A stretch of DNA of 7,351 nucleotides from Chitinophagia bacterium (GTDB lineage Bacteria; Bacteroidota; Bacteroidia; Chitinophagales; Chitinophagaceae). Where the stretch lies: positions 1-7,351 of the forward strand of contig RGVM01000119.1 of assembly GCA_010027295.1 (NCBI GenBank), written 5' to 3'. Below, one piece after another: positions 1 through 6,736 of this stretch; the stretch's first letter is position 1, and each line of letters starts with the position of its first letter. The position numbers and the translations under genes are program-made. Below the pieces are notes generated by a model. That model ran no database searches, was not told where the DNA came from, and saw only the letters and a program-made list of their open reading frames with translations.

Positions 1-917
1 GTCCGCTGGTGGTTAAGTAGCCGGACGATGAAGACCTTGTCGTGGCGGAGTTCGTCGGACGCGAAAAGGAAATTGACGGGGTTATGGGCCGAGAACCTTT
101 CCACCCATCCGGCATCCGAGCGGACCTCCGGCGGCAGAAACTGGAAGTCGAGCGGCTTTCCCCGAAGGACCTGTTCCAGATACCCATCCTTCCCCCAGTT
201 GTCGAGGTGCGAGGAGATGCGTTCTTCTTTCGTGCGTCGATCGGCATCCAGGATCCATGCATCCCGTCCGTCGAGGAAGGGGAAGGTATTGTACTGGATG
301 GTGAAGTCGTGCGACTCCTCCATGACGTAGTCCGTGATCCGGACGTTGCGCTCGTCGTACCGACCCTTGACCTGCGTGTCGTAGTCGCTGTTGAGGTCGG
401 TGAAGAGAGTCTCGCCGAGGCCCAGCCTGGGGGTGCGATCGGATCTCACAGTCGTGTGGATGACATGTCCTGTTGCATCGAGGACATGTACTTCCGCGCC
501 GAGGAAGGCTTCTGCGACGATGCTTCCTTCTCCTTCAAGGGAGACTTCCACCAACCCGGTGTAGATGGGTGCTGCGTGGGAAATGTCCGTCCCCGGGCGG
601 GAGACCGAGTAGAAGTGTTCGGGCAGGGCCCTGTGTCTCCGCAGGATGGAAACCCACTCCATTTCGGGGGCATCTCCAAGCTCCCGGAACAGTTCGCCGG
701 AGGGTGTCTCTTCGGCGAATGGGCTGAAGGGGGGGTAGTCCCTCCATTCGGCATCCTCCCCGTCCATCAGGGCCATGTACACGGATTCTCCGAGGAAGTT
801 GTGCCAGTCGGGGCATCGCGCCCGGAAGGCTTTCGCGTAGGTCAGCAGGTCTGCGTCGGAAGCCTTTTGGCGGGTGATCGACAAAGGCCCTTCGGTGAAG
901 GTAATGGATGAGGGCAT
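1..917 (-). CDS. Uncharacterised protein with DUF4116-like C-terminal repeats, 3' end cut by window edge
   Basis: The frame is open from an ATG at 917 down to base 1 with no stop, giving 305 visible codons; the C-terminus lies outside the window. Codons end mostly in C or G, as in the neighbouring genes. The start MPSSITFTEGP has no signal peptide or membrane segment, so the protein is probably cytoplasmic. Roughly residues 30-130 are acidic and aromatic-rich (DWHNFLGES, DAEWRDYPPFSPF, EMEWVSILRRH). Residues 130-240 look beta-rich. From about residue 250 there are two units reading PLDFQFLPPEVRSD and VNFLFASDELRHDKVFIVRL. These resemble the 'aL.fAs.eLr.Dk.fv..av' pattern of DUF4116 repeats, whose function is unknown. 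The gene diverges from dnaE across 185 bp, so the two are probably transcribed separately. No Shine-Dalgarno sequence or convincing -7 box precedes the ATG. The repeat assignment is from memory of the family pattern; I do not recognise the N-terminal part and assign no function. Confidence 0.72.
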   Translation of the reverse strand, partial: MPSSITFTEGPLSITRQKASDADLLTYAKAFRARCPDWHNFLGESVYMALMDGEDAEWRDYPPFSPFAEETPSGELFRELGDAPEMEWVSILRRHRALPEHFYSVSRPGTDISHAAPIYTGLVEVSLEGEGSIVAEAFLGAEVHVLDATGHVIHTTVRSDRTPRLGLGETLFTDLNSDYDTQVKGRYDERNVRITDYVMEESHDFTIQYNTFPFLDGRDAWILDADRRTKEERISSHLDNWGKDGYLEQVLRGKPLDFQFLPPEVRSDAGWVERFSAHNPVNFLFASDELRHDKVFIVRLLNHQR

Positions 918-999
918 TAGGATTGTTTGCGTGCAGAGCCTGGATAAGGGTTGCTTACGGAGGCGTGTTGATGTTACAAAAAAAATGCCACAGACGAAA

Positions 1000-1012
1000 G
1001 AACCTGAGGTTC
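1000..1012. promoter_or_regulatory. 13-bp inverted repeat GAACCTGAGGTTC between divergent genes
   Basis: A perfect 6-bp inverted repeat (GAACCT / AGGTTC) is separated by a single G, about midway between the divergent starts of the left-edge gene and dnaE. It could be an operator. It resembles the Gram-positive LexA box GAAC-N4-GTTC but has five rather than four central bases, so it is not a match to that consensus. A second short palindrome, AAAGGCCTTT, lies at 1014-1023. One 6-bp inverted repeat in 185 bp is not improbable by chance, so the role is a guess. No convincing TAnnTTTG -7 box was found on either strand between 918 and 1102, so the dnaE promoter is not identified. Confidence 0.25.
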
Positions 1013-1102
1013 AAAAGGCCTTTCCCTCCTGTGGAAAATTCCTTTCGGGCCTGGCCGGGAAAGTGCCGAAATTCGCCTCCCACTACAGGCACTTCAAATC
1101 CA

Positions 1103-4100
1103 ATGCCCCGTTTCTCCCATCTGCACGTGCACACCCAGTATTCGCTGCTCGACGGGGCGGCCCCGATCAAGTCGTTGTACCAGAAGGCCCTGAAAGACGA
1201 CATGCCGGCCCTCGCCATCAGCGACCACGGCAATATGTTCGGCGTCTTCCAGTTTGTTGCCGAGGCCTACAAGCACCCGGCCGACCCCACTTCCAAGAAG
1301 AGCCCCCCCAGGGTCAAGCCCATCGTGGGCTGCGAGTTCTACATCACCGAGAACCGTCACCGCAGGTCCTTCTCCAAGGGCGAGAAGGACCCCAGGCACC
1401 ACCAGATCCTGCTCGCCAAGAACGAGACGGGCTACCGCAACCTCATGAAGCTCTCCTCGCTGGGCTACATCGAGGGCATGTACGGGAAGTACCCCCGGAT
1501 CGACAAGGAGCTCATCCACCGGCACCACGAGGGACTCATCGCCACCACCTGCTGCCTGGGCGCCCTGGTGCCCCAGGCCCTGCTCAAGAAGGGCGAGGAG
1601 GAGGCGGAGAACGAGTTCAAATGGTGGCTCAACATCTTCCAGGACGACTACTACGTCGAGCTGCAGCGCCACGGCATGGCCGAGCAGGAGAAGGTTAACC
1701 AGGCCCTGCTGCGCTTCGCCCGGAAGTACGGCGTCAAGGTCATCGCGTCGAACGACTCCCACTACGTGGACCAGTCCGACTTCAACGCCCACGACATCCT
1801 GCTCTGCATCAACACGGGCGAGAAGCTCTCCACGCCGGCCCTCCGCGAGTTCTCCGACGACGACGTCAACATGCGCGACCGGCGCTTCGCCTTCCCGAAC
1901 GACCAGTTCTACTTCAAGACGACCGACGAGATGTCGAAGGTCTTCCACGACCTCGGGGAGGCCATCGACAACACGGCCGAGATCGTCGACAAGGTCGAGC
2001 TGCTCGACCTCAAGCGCGACATCCTCCTCCCCCACTTCAAGGTACCCCCGGGCTTCGACTCGCAGGACGCCTACCTCGAGCACCTGACCTGGGAGGGGGC
2101 GCATCGGCGCTACCAGGAGGTCACGCCCGAGATCGACGAGCGCATCCGCTTCGAGCTGTTCACCATCCGGACGATGGGCTTCGCCGGCTATTTCCTGATC
2201 GTGTCCGACTTCATCCGGGCGGGCCGCGATCTGGGCGTCTTCATCGGGCCGGGCCGGGGCTCGGCGGCCGGCAGCGTCGTCGCCTACTGCATCGGCATCA
2301 CCAACATCGACCCGGTCCGCTACGGACTGCTCTTCGAGCGCTTCCTCAACCCCGACCGGAAGTCGATGCCCGATATCGACACCGACTTCGACGACGAGGG
2401 CCGACAGAAGGTGATCGACTACGTCGTCGACAAGTACGGCCGCAACCAGGTGGCGCAGATCGTCACCTATGGCACGATGGCCGCCAAGATGAGCATCAAG
2501 GACGTGGCCCGCGTGATGGACCTCCCGCTCGCCGAGTCGAACCTCCTCGCCAAGATGGTGCCCGAGAAGCCCGGCATCTCCCTCAAGCGCGTCCTGCACG
2601 CACCGCTGAACGGCGACGAATCCCTCGCAGAGAAGGACGGCCTCAACCCCGACGACCTCGAGCAGGTCAAGCGCCTGCGCGAGGTCTACCAGCGCGACGA
2701 CCTCCACAGCCGCGTCCTCCACGAGGCCGAGATCCTCGAGGGCTCGGTGCGCAACACGGGCCTCCACGCCGCCGGCATCATCATCGCCCCCATGGACCTG
2801 ACGGACCTGGTGCCCGTCTGCACGGCGAAGGACTCGCCCCTATGGGTCACCCAGATAGAGGGCAGCGTCATCGAGGACGCGGGCGTCATCAAGATGGACT
2901 TCCTCGGCCTGAAGACCCTCAACATCCTCAAGACCTCCCTTGAACTCATCCAGCAGAATCACGGCGTGACCATCGACCTGGACACGCTCCCGCTCGACGA
3001 CGCCCGCACCTTCGAGCTCTACCAGCGGGGCGAGACGGTCAGCACGTTCCAGTTCGAGAGCCCGGGCATGCAGAAATACCTCCGCGAACTCAAGCCCGAC
3101 AAGTTCGAGGATCTGATCGCCATGAACGCCCTCTACCGCCCCGGGCCGATGGAGTACATCCCCAACTACGTCGATCGCAAGCACGGGCGGGAGCCGGTCA
3201 GCTACGACCTGCCCGACATGGAGGAGTACCTCAGCGAGACCTACGGGATCACCGTCTACCAGGAGCAGGTCATGCTGCTCGCGCAGAAACTGGCCGGCTT
3301 CACCAAGGGGGATGCCGACGTGCTGCGCAAGGCGATGGGAAAGAAGAACAAGCCCGTCCTCGACAAGATGAAGCCGCAGTTCGTCGAGGGCGCCGCGGCG
3401 AAGGGGCACCCGAAGGACGTGCTGGAGAAGATCTGGACCGACTGGGAGGCCTTCGCCCAGTACGCCTTCAACAAGTCTCACTCGACCTGCTACGCCCTCG
3501 TCGCCTACCAGACGGCCTACCTCAAGGCCCACTACCCGTCGGAGTACATGGCCGCCGTCCTCAACCATGCCGGCAACATCGAGAAGATCACCTTCTTCAT
3601 GGAGGAATGCCGCCGGATGGGCCTCACCGTGCTGGGCCCGGACATCAACGAGTCGCAGAAGGGCTTCGCCGTGAACGCGAAGGGCGAGATCCGCATCGGC
3701 CTGGGCGGACTCAAGGGGGTCGGCGAGGCGGCCGTCGAGGCCATCATCGAGGAGCGCCGCCGCCAGGGTCCCTACAAGACGATCTTCGACCTCGTCAAGA
3801 GGGTCAACCAGCGCGTCGTGAACCGGAAGTCGCTCGAATGCCTGGCATACTCCGGCGCGCTCGACTTCGACAGCAGCCTGCACCGGGCACAATACTTCCA
3901 ACTCCAGGAAGGCGAGAGTGTGACCGGTTTGGAGAAGATCATCCGCTACGGGAATATCCACCAGAGCCAGTCGGCCAACGCCTCGAACACGCTGTTCGGC
4001 GACCTGCCCTTGGCCTACGACATCCCCATCCCCCGCATCAGCGACTGCCCTCCCTGGACGCTCACGGAGATCCTCGACAAGGAGAAGGAGGTCACCGGCA

Positions 4101-4726
4101 TGTTCCTCAGCGGGCACCCGCTCGACCATTTCCGATTCGAACTCATGTATTACGGCATCAGCCCTCTGGCCGACTTCAACGCCCACCAGGCAGAGGTCGC
4201 CCGGATGCCCAGTCCGGCACGCGCCTTCCGCCTGGGCGGACTGGTCACAGGCGCCCAACACCGTGTATCTCGCAGTGGCACACGGTTCGGGGTCCTGACG
4301 CTGGAGGACTTCAGCGGCAAGACCGAGATAGCCCTCTTCAGCGACCAGTACATCCGCTACGCGAACTACTTCGAGAACGGCAACTGCCTCTTCGTGGCCG
4401 GCAAGTTCGAGAAGCGCGAGTTCCGCGACGAGTGGCAGTTCCGCATCACCGAGATCTGTCTACTTGAAACCATCAAGCGCACCCTCACGCGTCAGCTGCA
4501 ACTGATCCTCCACCCCCGGATGCTGCGGGAGGAACACCTCGCCTTCTTCGAGAAGAACCTCAGGGAACACCCGGGAAAAGCACGCATCAAATTCGTGATT
4601 TCCGATAGGAAGGCCCCCTCCCCGATCGTACTTTCGACGCTCGACAAAGGCTTCGAGATGAATGACGAAATGACGCATTTCCTGCAGGAAAACCCGCAGT
4701 GGGATGTCAGTGTGGAATGCGGATGA
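1103..4726 (+). CDS. dnaE: DNA polymerase III subunit alpha (replicative polymerase)
   Basis: Catalytic subunit of the chromosomal replicase, extending DNA at the fork with the sliding clamp; cytoplasmic. The protein has 1207 residues, close to the E. coli protein (1160). The N-terminal PHP domain (about 3-225) starts FSHLHVHTQYSLLDGA and seems to keep the full metal-ligand series: H8, H10, D17, H42, E78, H100, C150, D218 and H220. The palm contains GPGRGSAAGS (382-391), PDIDTDF with D426 and D428, and KMDFLGL with D599, matching E. coli D401, D403 and D555. A helix-hairpin-helix-like stretch GLGGLKGVG lies at 866-874, a clamp-binding-like NTLFGD at 962-967, and an OB fold at about 1040-1125. 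The start at 1103 is chosen because the family begins immediately before the HVHT motif; the frame is open upstream to an ATG at 908, but that 65-residue extension is not family-like. No Shine-Dalgarno sequence is seen. trxA follows 80 bp downstream. No intein, frameshift or truncation was seen. Confidence 0.98.
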   Translation: MPRFSHLHVHTQYSLLDGAAPIKSLYQKALKDDMPALAISDHGNMFGVFQFVAEAYKHPADPTSKKSPPRVKPIVGCEFYITENRHRRSFSKGEKDPRHHQILLAKNETGYRNLMKLSSLGYIEGMYGKYPRIDKELIHRHHEGLIATTCCLGALVPQALLKKGEEEAENEFKWWLNIFQDDYYVELQRHGMAEQEKVNQALLRFARKYGVKVIASNDSHYVDQSDFNAHDILLCINTGEKLSTPALREFSDDDVNMRDRRFAFPNDQFYFKTTDEMSKVFHDLGEAIDNTAEIVDKVELLDLKRDILLPHFKVPPGFDSQDAYLEHLTWEGAHRRYQEVTPEIDERIRFELFTIRTMGFAGYFLIVSDFIRAGRDLGVFIGPGRGSAAGSVVAYCIGITNIDPVRYGLLFERFLNPDRKSMPDIDTDFDDEGRQKVIDYVVDKYGRNQVAQIVTYGTMAAKMSIKDVARVMDLPLAESNLLAKMVPEKPGISLKRVLHAPLNGDESLAEKDGLNPDDLEQVKRLREVYQRDDLHSRVLHEAEILEGSVRNTGLHAAGIIIAPMDLTDLVPVCTAKDSPLWVTQIEGSVIEDAGVIKMDFLGLKTLNILKTSLELIQQNHGVTIDLDTLPLDDARTFELYQRGETVSTFQFESPGMQKYLRELKPDKFEDLIAMNALYRPGPMEYIPNYVDRKHGREPVSYDLPDMEEYLSETYGITVYQEQVMLLAQKLAGFTKGDADVLRKAMGKKNKPVLDKMKPQFVEGAAAKGHPKDVLEKIWTDWEAFAQYAFNKSHSTCYALVAYQTAYLKAHYPSEYMAAVLNHAGNIEKITFFMEECRRMGLTVLGPDINESQKGFAVNAKGEIRIGLGGLKGVGEAAVEAIIEERRRQGPYKTIFDLVKRVNQRVVNRKSLECLAYSGALDFDSSLHRAQYFQLQEGESVTGLEKIIRYGNIHQSQSANASNTLFGDLPLAYDIPIPRISDCPPWTLTEILDKEKEVTGMFLSGHPLDHFRFELMYYGISPLADFNAHQAEVARMPSPARAFRLGGLVTGAQHRVSRSGTRFGVLTLEDFSGKTEIALFSDQYIRYANYFENGNCLFVAGKFEKREFRDEWQFRITEICLLETIKRTLTRQLQLILHPRMLREEHLAFFEKNLREHPGKARIKFVISDRKAPSPIVLSTLDKGFEMNDEMTHFLQENPQWDVSVECG

Positions 4727-4752
4727 GCACCTCCATGCCAAAAAAGACACCG

Positions 4753-4774
4753 AACCCTATTGGAAGGGTTTTTG
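4753..4774 (+). terminator. Weak rho-independent terminator-like hairpin after dnaE
   Basis: A 6-bp stem AACCCT / AGGGTT (4753-4758 with 4765-4770) encloses a 6-nt loop ATTGGA, and the stem runs into a short T tract ending TTTTTG. It lies 26 bp after the dnaE stop. The stem is short with only three G-C pairs, so termination is probably partial, and some read-through into trxA is plausible. The T tract also contains the TTTG proposed as the -33 element of the trxA promoter, so the two signals overlap. Confidence 0.45.
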
Positions 4775-4801
4775 TTACCTCATAGCAACATCATAAATCT
4801 G
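4771..4801 (+). promoter_or_regulatory. Bacteroidota-type promoter for trxA (TTTG, 19-bp spacer, TAAATCTG)
   Basis: TTTG at 4771-4774 and TAAATCTG at 4794-4801 are separated by 19 bp. This fits the Bacteroidota primary sigma factor promoter (-33 TTTG, -7 TAnnTTTG) with one mismatch in the -7 box. Only five bases (GATAC) separate the -7 box from the trxA ATG at 4807, so the transcript would start at or close to the start codon. That suggests a leaderless or near-leaderless mRNA, unless trxA is also expressed by read-through from dnaE. Confidence 0.5.
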
Positions 4802-4806
4802 GATAC

Positions 4807-5124
4807 ATGGCAAGGGAATTCAATGATGGCAACTTCCAGGCGGAAGTGCTGGACTCGGAAAAGCTGGCAGTGGTGGACTTCTGGGCGGAGTGGTGCGGCC
4901 CCTGCCGCGCGATCGGTCCCGTCGTGGAGGAGCTCTCCAAGGAATACGAGGGCCGGGTCAACGTCGGCAAGGTGAACGTGGACCACAACCCCCAGCTTTC
5001 GATGAACTACGGCATCACATCCATTCCGGCGATTCTGTTCATCAAGGGCGGAAAGGTGGTCGACAAACTGGTCGGCGCCCAGCCCAAGGGCAACTTCGTC
5101 AAAAAGATCGAGGCGAACATCTGA
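4807..5124 (+). CDS. trxA: Thioredoxin
   Basis: Small cytoplasmic dithiol-disulfide oxidoreductase that reduces protein disulfides, for example in ribonucleotide reductase and peroxiredoxins, and is recycled by thioredoxin reductase. At 105 residues it has the usual length of classical thioredoxin. The active site WCGPC is at 29-33 (C30, C33), preceded by DFWAE with the buried acid D24. The cis-proline motif TSIP places P74, and the GGK turn at 81-83 is also typical. There is no signal peptide or lipobox, so this is not a periplasmic or ResA-type protein. The start is the only sensible ATG before the conserved fold. It has no Shine-Dalgarno sequence and sits 5 nt after a -7-like box. The gene follows dnaE in the same direction and converges on the TylF-type gene, whose stop is only 17 bp past the trxA stop; no clear hairpin lies in that gap. 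Confidence 0.97.
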   Translation: MAREFNDGNFQAEVLDSEKLAVVDFWAEWCGPCRAIGPVVEELSKEYEGRVNVGKVNVDHNPQLSMNYGITSIPAILFIKGGKVVDKLVGAQPKGNFVKKIEANI

Positions 5125-5141
5125 GAGATCTGCCCCCGGCG

Positions 5142-5888
5142 CTATTTCACCATGCAGCGGCCCGTGTAGTCGATGCGGTGCAACAGCGCGGGCTGCCCTG
5201 CGAAGTACTCGAGCACGGCCTTCTTCGCCCCCTCCCAGTGGCCGAAGTCATCGATGATGAGGACGCCATCAGCCTGTAGCAGGGGATAGAGATGGATCAA
5301 CTCATGGCGGGTCGACTCGTACCAGTCGGTATCGAGTCGGAGCAGTGCGATGCGGCCCGGAATCTGCGACGGCAGGGTGTCCTCGACCTTCCCCGGATGG
5401 AGGATGAAGGTCTCGGGGGGCAGTCCCGTGGTCAGGAGATTCCTACGCACTTCCTCGATACCGGAGGCACACCAGATCGAGTAGGGGTCAGACCGATCCT
5501 CCTGTGACAGCAGCCGGTCCGCCGACTCGCCGGTCAGTTGCCTGTCGGCCTCCGTGGGCTCCGACATCCCCTCGAATGTGTCGTAGAGATGTATCCGCCG
5601 GCCCTCCTCCCCCAGCTGACGGAGGGTGAGCGCCATCATCATGCAGCTGCCGCCCCGCCAGACGCCGCACTCGACGAAATCACCCTCGATACCTTTGGCC
5701 ACTACGTAACGCACGGACTGGTAGAGTGCGTAGAGGCGTTCGGGCGATGTCATGGTATGGGGCCTCACCTGGCGGTAGAGGACCATGAAGGCCTCGTCCG
5801 AGGAGATGTCGGGGGGGAGCTCGGCCCCTAGGGGGGCGAGCCGGTAGCCGAACTTCCCGGCGATCCGGTTGATGAGTCCATGCAGCAT
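5142..5888 (-). CDS. TylF/MycF/NovP-family metal-dependent O-methyltransferase
   Basis: Predicted to transfer a methyl group from SAM to a sugar hydroxyl, as macrocin, mycinamicin and noviose methyltransferases do; the substrate here is unknown. The chosen ATG gives 248 residues. The SAM site is GDFVECGVWRGGS (69-81), followed by LYDTFEGM with D103. The family's metal and catalytic signature is present: LDTDWYES with D186 and D188, then IIDDFGHW with D213 and D214. In NovP the equivalent acids bind Mg2+, with the second Asp of DxD acting as base. Upstream in-frame ATGs exist at 5960 and 5993. The longest form (283 residues) would overlap the start of the divergent methyltransferase gene and add a poorly conserved Gly/Arg-rich leader. 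The ATG at 5888 begins MLHGLINRIAGKFGY, which looks like a natural family N-terminus, and lies 5 nt after a perfect TAnnTTTG box. The gene probably tailors a glycan or small molecule with the adjacent methyltransferases. Confidence 0.93.
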   Translation of the reverse strand: MLHGLINRIAGKFGYRLAPLGAELPPDISSDEAFMVLYRQVRPHTMTSPERLYALYQSVRYVVAKGIEGDFVECGVWRGGSCMMMALTLRQLGEEGRRIHLYDTFEGMSEPTEADRQLTGESADRLLSQEDRSDPYSIWCASGIEEVRRNLLTTGLPPETFILHPGKVEDTLPSQIPGRIALLRLDTDWYESTRHELIHLYPLLQADGVLIIDDFGHWEGAKKAVLEYFAGQPALLHRIDYTGRCMVK

Positions 5889-5893
5889 ATCGT

Positions 5894-5901
5894 CAAAGAT
5901 A
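5894..5901 (-). promoter_or_regulatory. -7 promoter element TATCTTTG upstream of the TylF-type gene
   Basis: On the minus strand TATCTTTG matches TAnnTTTG exactly and is followed by ACGAT and the ATG at 5888. There is no clear TTTG at the expected -33 distance. The 16-base block through the ATG is nearly identical to that in front of the methyltransferase gene at 6737. It supports the short start for this gene and a transcript with almost no 5' leader. Confidence 0.5.
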
Positions 5902-5948
5902 GGCCTGCCGTGGCCATTTCCCACAGGACCCCTTCCCGCCGCAATCGC

Positions 5949-5956
5949 TACATTTG
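5949..5956 (+). promoter_or_regulatory. -7 promoter element TACATTTG upstream of the first methyltransferase
   Basis: TACATTTG matches TAnnTTTG exactly and points toward the methyltransferase gene starting at 5982, leaving 25 bp to its ATG. A start site 5 or so bases downstream would give a leader of about 20 nt. No good -33 TTTG is seen. An out-of-frame ATG at 5959 lies just after the box but leads to no plausible protein. The element faces the minus-strand TATCTTTG box 47 bp away, so the 93-bp gap would hold two divergent promoters. Confidence 0.42.
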
Positions 5957-5981
5957 ACATGCGCCGGAGCCGCGAAGAACC

Positions 5982-6695
5982 ATGTCGCATCACATCAATG
6001 ATCTATCCCGGGAATTTAACCCCGGCATCACCCACCCCCTCTACCTCATCCGGTCTGGGCTCTACAGGGCCATCCGCGAGCTCGCCCCCCGGCTGAAGGG
6101 GCGTGTCATGGACTTCGGCTGCGGCCTCAAGCCCTACCGCCCGCTTTTCGACGTGGAAGAATACGTCGGGGTCGACTACCGGGGCGAGGGGGAGACCTAC
6201 GAGCAGAGCGTCGTGGACGTGTTCTACGATGGCAGGACGCTGCCCTTCCCGGACGACTCCTTCGACGGCATCTTCACCAGCGAGGTCTTCGAGCACGTCT
6301 TCAACCTTCCCGAGATCGTGACCGAGCTGCACCGCGTGCTGAAACCCGGGGGAAGGCTGCTGGTGACCTGTCCCTTCGCCTTCGGAGAGCACGAAGTGCC
6401 CACCGACTATGCCCGGTACACCTCCTTCGCGATGCGGCACATGCTCGAGTCGGCCGGCTTCCGCATCCTGGAGCAGCGGAAGACAGGCGGGGGACCCGAA
6501 GTGCTCGCACAACTGCGCATCGTGTACTGGAACCGTTACCTCTTGTCGCTGCTGCAGCCCATCCCCGTGGTGAGGACCCTGGCGCGCAAGTGTTTCTTCA
6601 CCCTCAACAACGCCATGGCCCTTGTCTGGAGCCGGCTGCTGCCGCGACGGCAGGACCTTTACTTAAACAACATCGTCCTCGCCGAGAAGTGCTGA
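5982..6695 (+). CDS. Class I SAM-dependent methyltransferase (Methyltransf_11 type)
   Basis: A 237-residue Rossmann-fold methyltransferase; the acceptor cannot be told from sequence. Motif I is VMDFGCG (D44 to G48). The acidic residue at the end of strand 2 is D65 in YVGVDYRGEG. Next come PFPDDSFDGIF (88-98), the Methyltransf_11-like EVFEHV (101-106), and the motif LHRVLKPGGRLLVTCPF. The downstream stretch GEHEVPTDYARYTSFAMRHMLESAGF is typical, in my recollection, of methyltransferases in polysaccharide clusters. The last 50 or so residues are rather hydrophobic (YLLSLLQPIPVVRTLA) and may form extra helices, but I do not call a transmembrane segment. The start at 5982 gives a natural N-terminus and has no strong Shine-Dalgarno sequence. 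The gene diverges from the TylF-type gene and is followed after a short gap by another methyltransferase gene in the same direction, probably in the same pathway. Confidence 0.92.
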   Translation: MSHHINDLSREFNPGITHPLYLIRSGLYRAIRELAPRLKGRVMDFGCGLKPYRPLFDVEEYVGVDYRGEGETYEQSVVDVFYDGRTLPFPDDSFDGIFTSEVFEHVFNLPEIVTELHRVLKPGGRLLVTCPFAFGEHEVPTDYARYTSFAMRHMLESAGFRILEQRKTGGGPEVLAQLRIVYWNRYLLSLLQPIPVVRTLARKCFFTLNNAMALVWSRLLPRRQDLYLNNIVLAEKC

Positions 6696-6700
6696 GTCGC

Positions 6701-6706
6701 AGGAGG
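6701..6706 (+). promoter_or_regulatory. Shine-Dalgarno-like AGGAGG upstream of ATG 6719
   Basis: A perfect AGGAGG lies 12 nt before the ATG at 6719 and 30 nt before the ATG at 6737. The spacing to 6719 is longer than usual (about 5-9 nt). It is the only full Shine-Dalgarno sequence I noticed at a start in this window. It supports the longer form of the last methyltransferase on a read-through transcript, or it is chance. Confidence 0.3.
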
Positions 6707-6723
6707 CGAGACGGTCGAATGGT

Positions 6724-6731
6724 TACCTTTG
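6724..6731 (+). promoter_or_regulatory. -7 promoter element TACCTTTG upstream of ATG 6737
   Basis: TACCTTTG matches TAnnTTTG exactly and is followed by ACGAC and the ATG at 6737. The spacing and surrounding bases match those at the TylF-type gene (TAYCTTTGACGAYATG). No -33 TTTG is visible in the 17-23 bp window upstream. If active, it would drive a leaderless transcript of the last gene from within the longer reading frame. Confidence 0.45.
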
Positions 6732-6736
6732 ACGAC

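Noticed and set aside
42..911. Plus-strand 289-codon open frame
   Set aside because: It is the in-register antisense of the minus-strand gene at 1-917. Its translation is Val/Gly/Asp-rich with runs like VVVAVEVGEE, typical of a shadow, while the minus frame gives ordinary composition and DUF4116-like repeats.
926..953. Possible dnaE promoter with TTTG at 926-929
   Set aside because: No TAnnTTTG-like -7 box lies 17-23 bp downstream; the nearest TA (TAAGGGTTG) has the wrong spacing within the box.
1040..1064. CTTTC...GAAAG inverted repeat upstream of dnaE
   Set aside because: Only 5-bp arms with mismatched interior and no T tract; not supportable as a terminator or operator.
908..1102. 65-codon upstream extension of dnaE to an ATG at 908
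   Set aside because: It overlaps the first codons of the divergent gene, is Arg/Cys-rich, and precedes the normal family N-terminus at FSHLHVHT; taken as untranslated.
1094..2767. Minus-strand 557-codon frame opposite dnaE
   Set aside because: Very rich in Val, Leu, Glu, Asp and His, with long repeats of these residues; antisense shadow of the GC-rich dnaE codons.
2840..4261. Minus-strand 473-codon frame opposite dnaE
   Set aside because: Same shadow composition; the sense strand carries conserved polymerase motifs throughout.
3607..4467. Plus-strand 286-codon frame inside dnaE
   Set aside because: Arg/Pro/Gly/His-rich out-of-frame reading of dnaE, no recognisable domain.
5889..5993. N-terminal extension of the TylF-type protein to ATG 5993 or 5960
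   Set aside because: It would run through the -7 element and, for 5993, overlap the divergent gene's start; the extra residues are Gly/Arg-rich and unlike the family.
6003..6512. Minus-strand 169-codon frame opposite the first methyltransferase
   Set aside because: Antisense of a gene with clear SAM motifs; composition is shadow-like.
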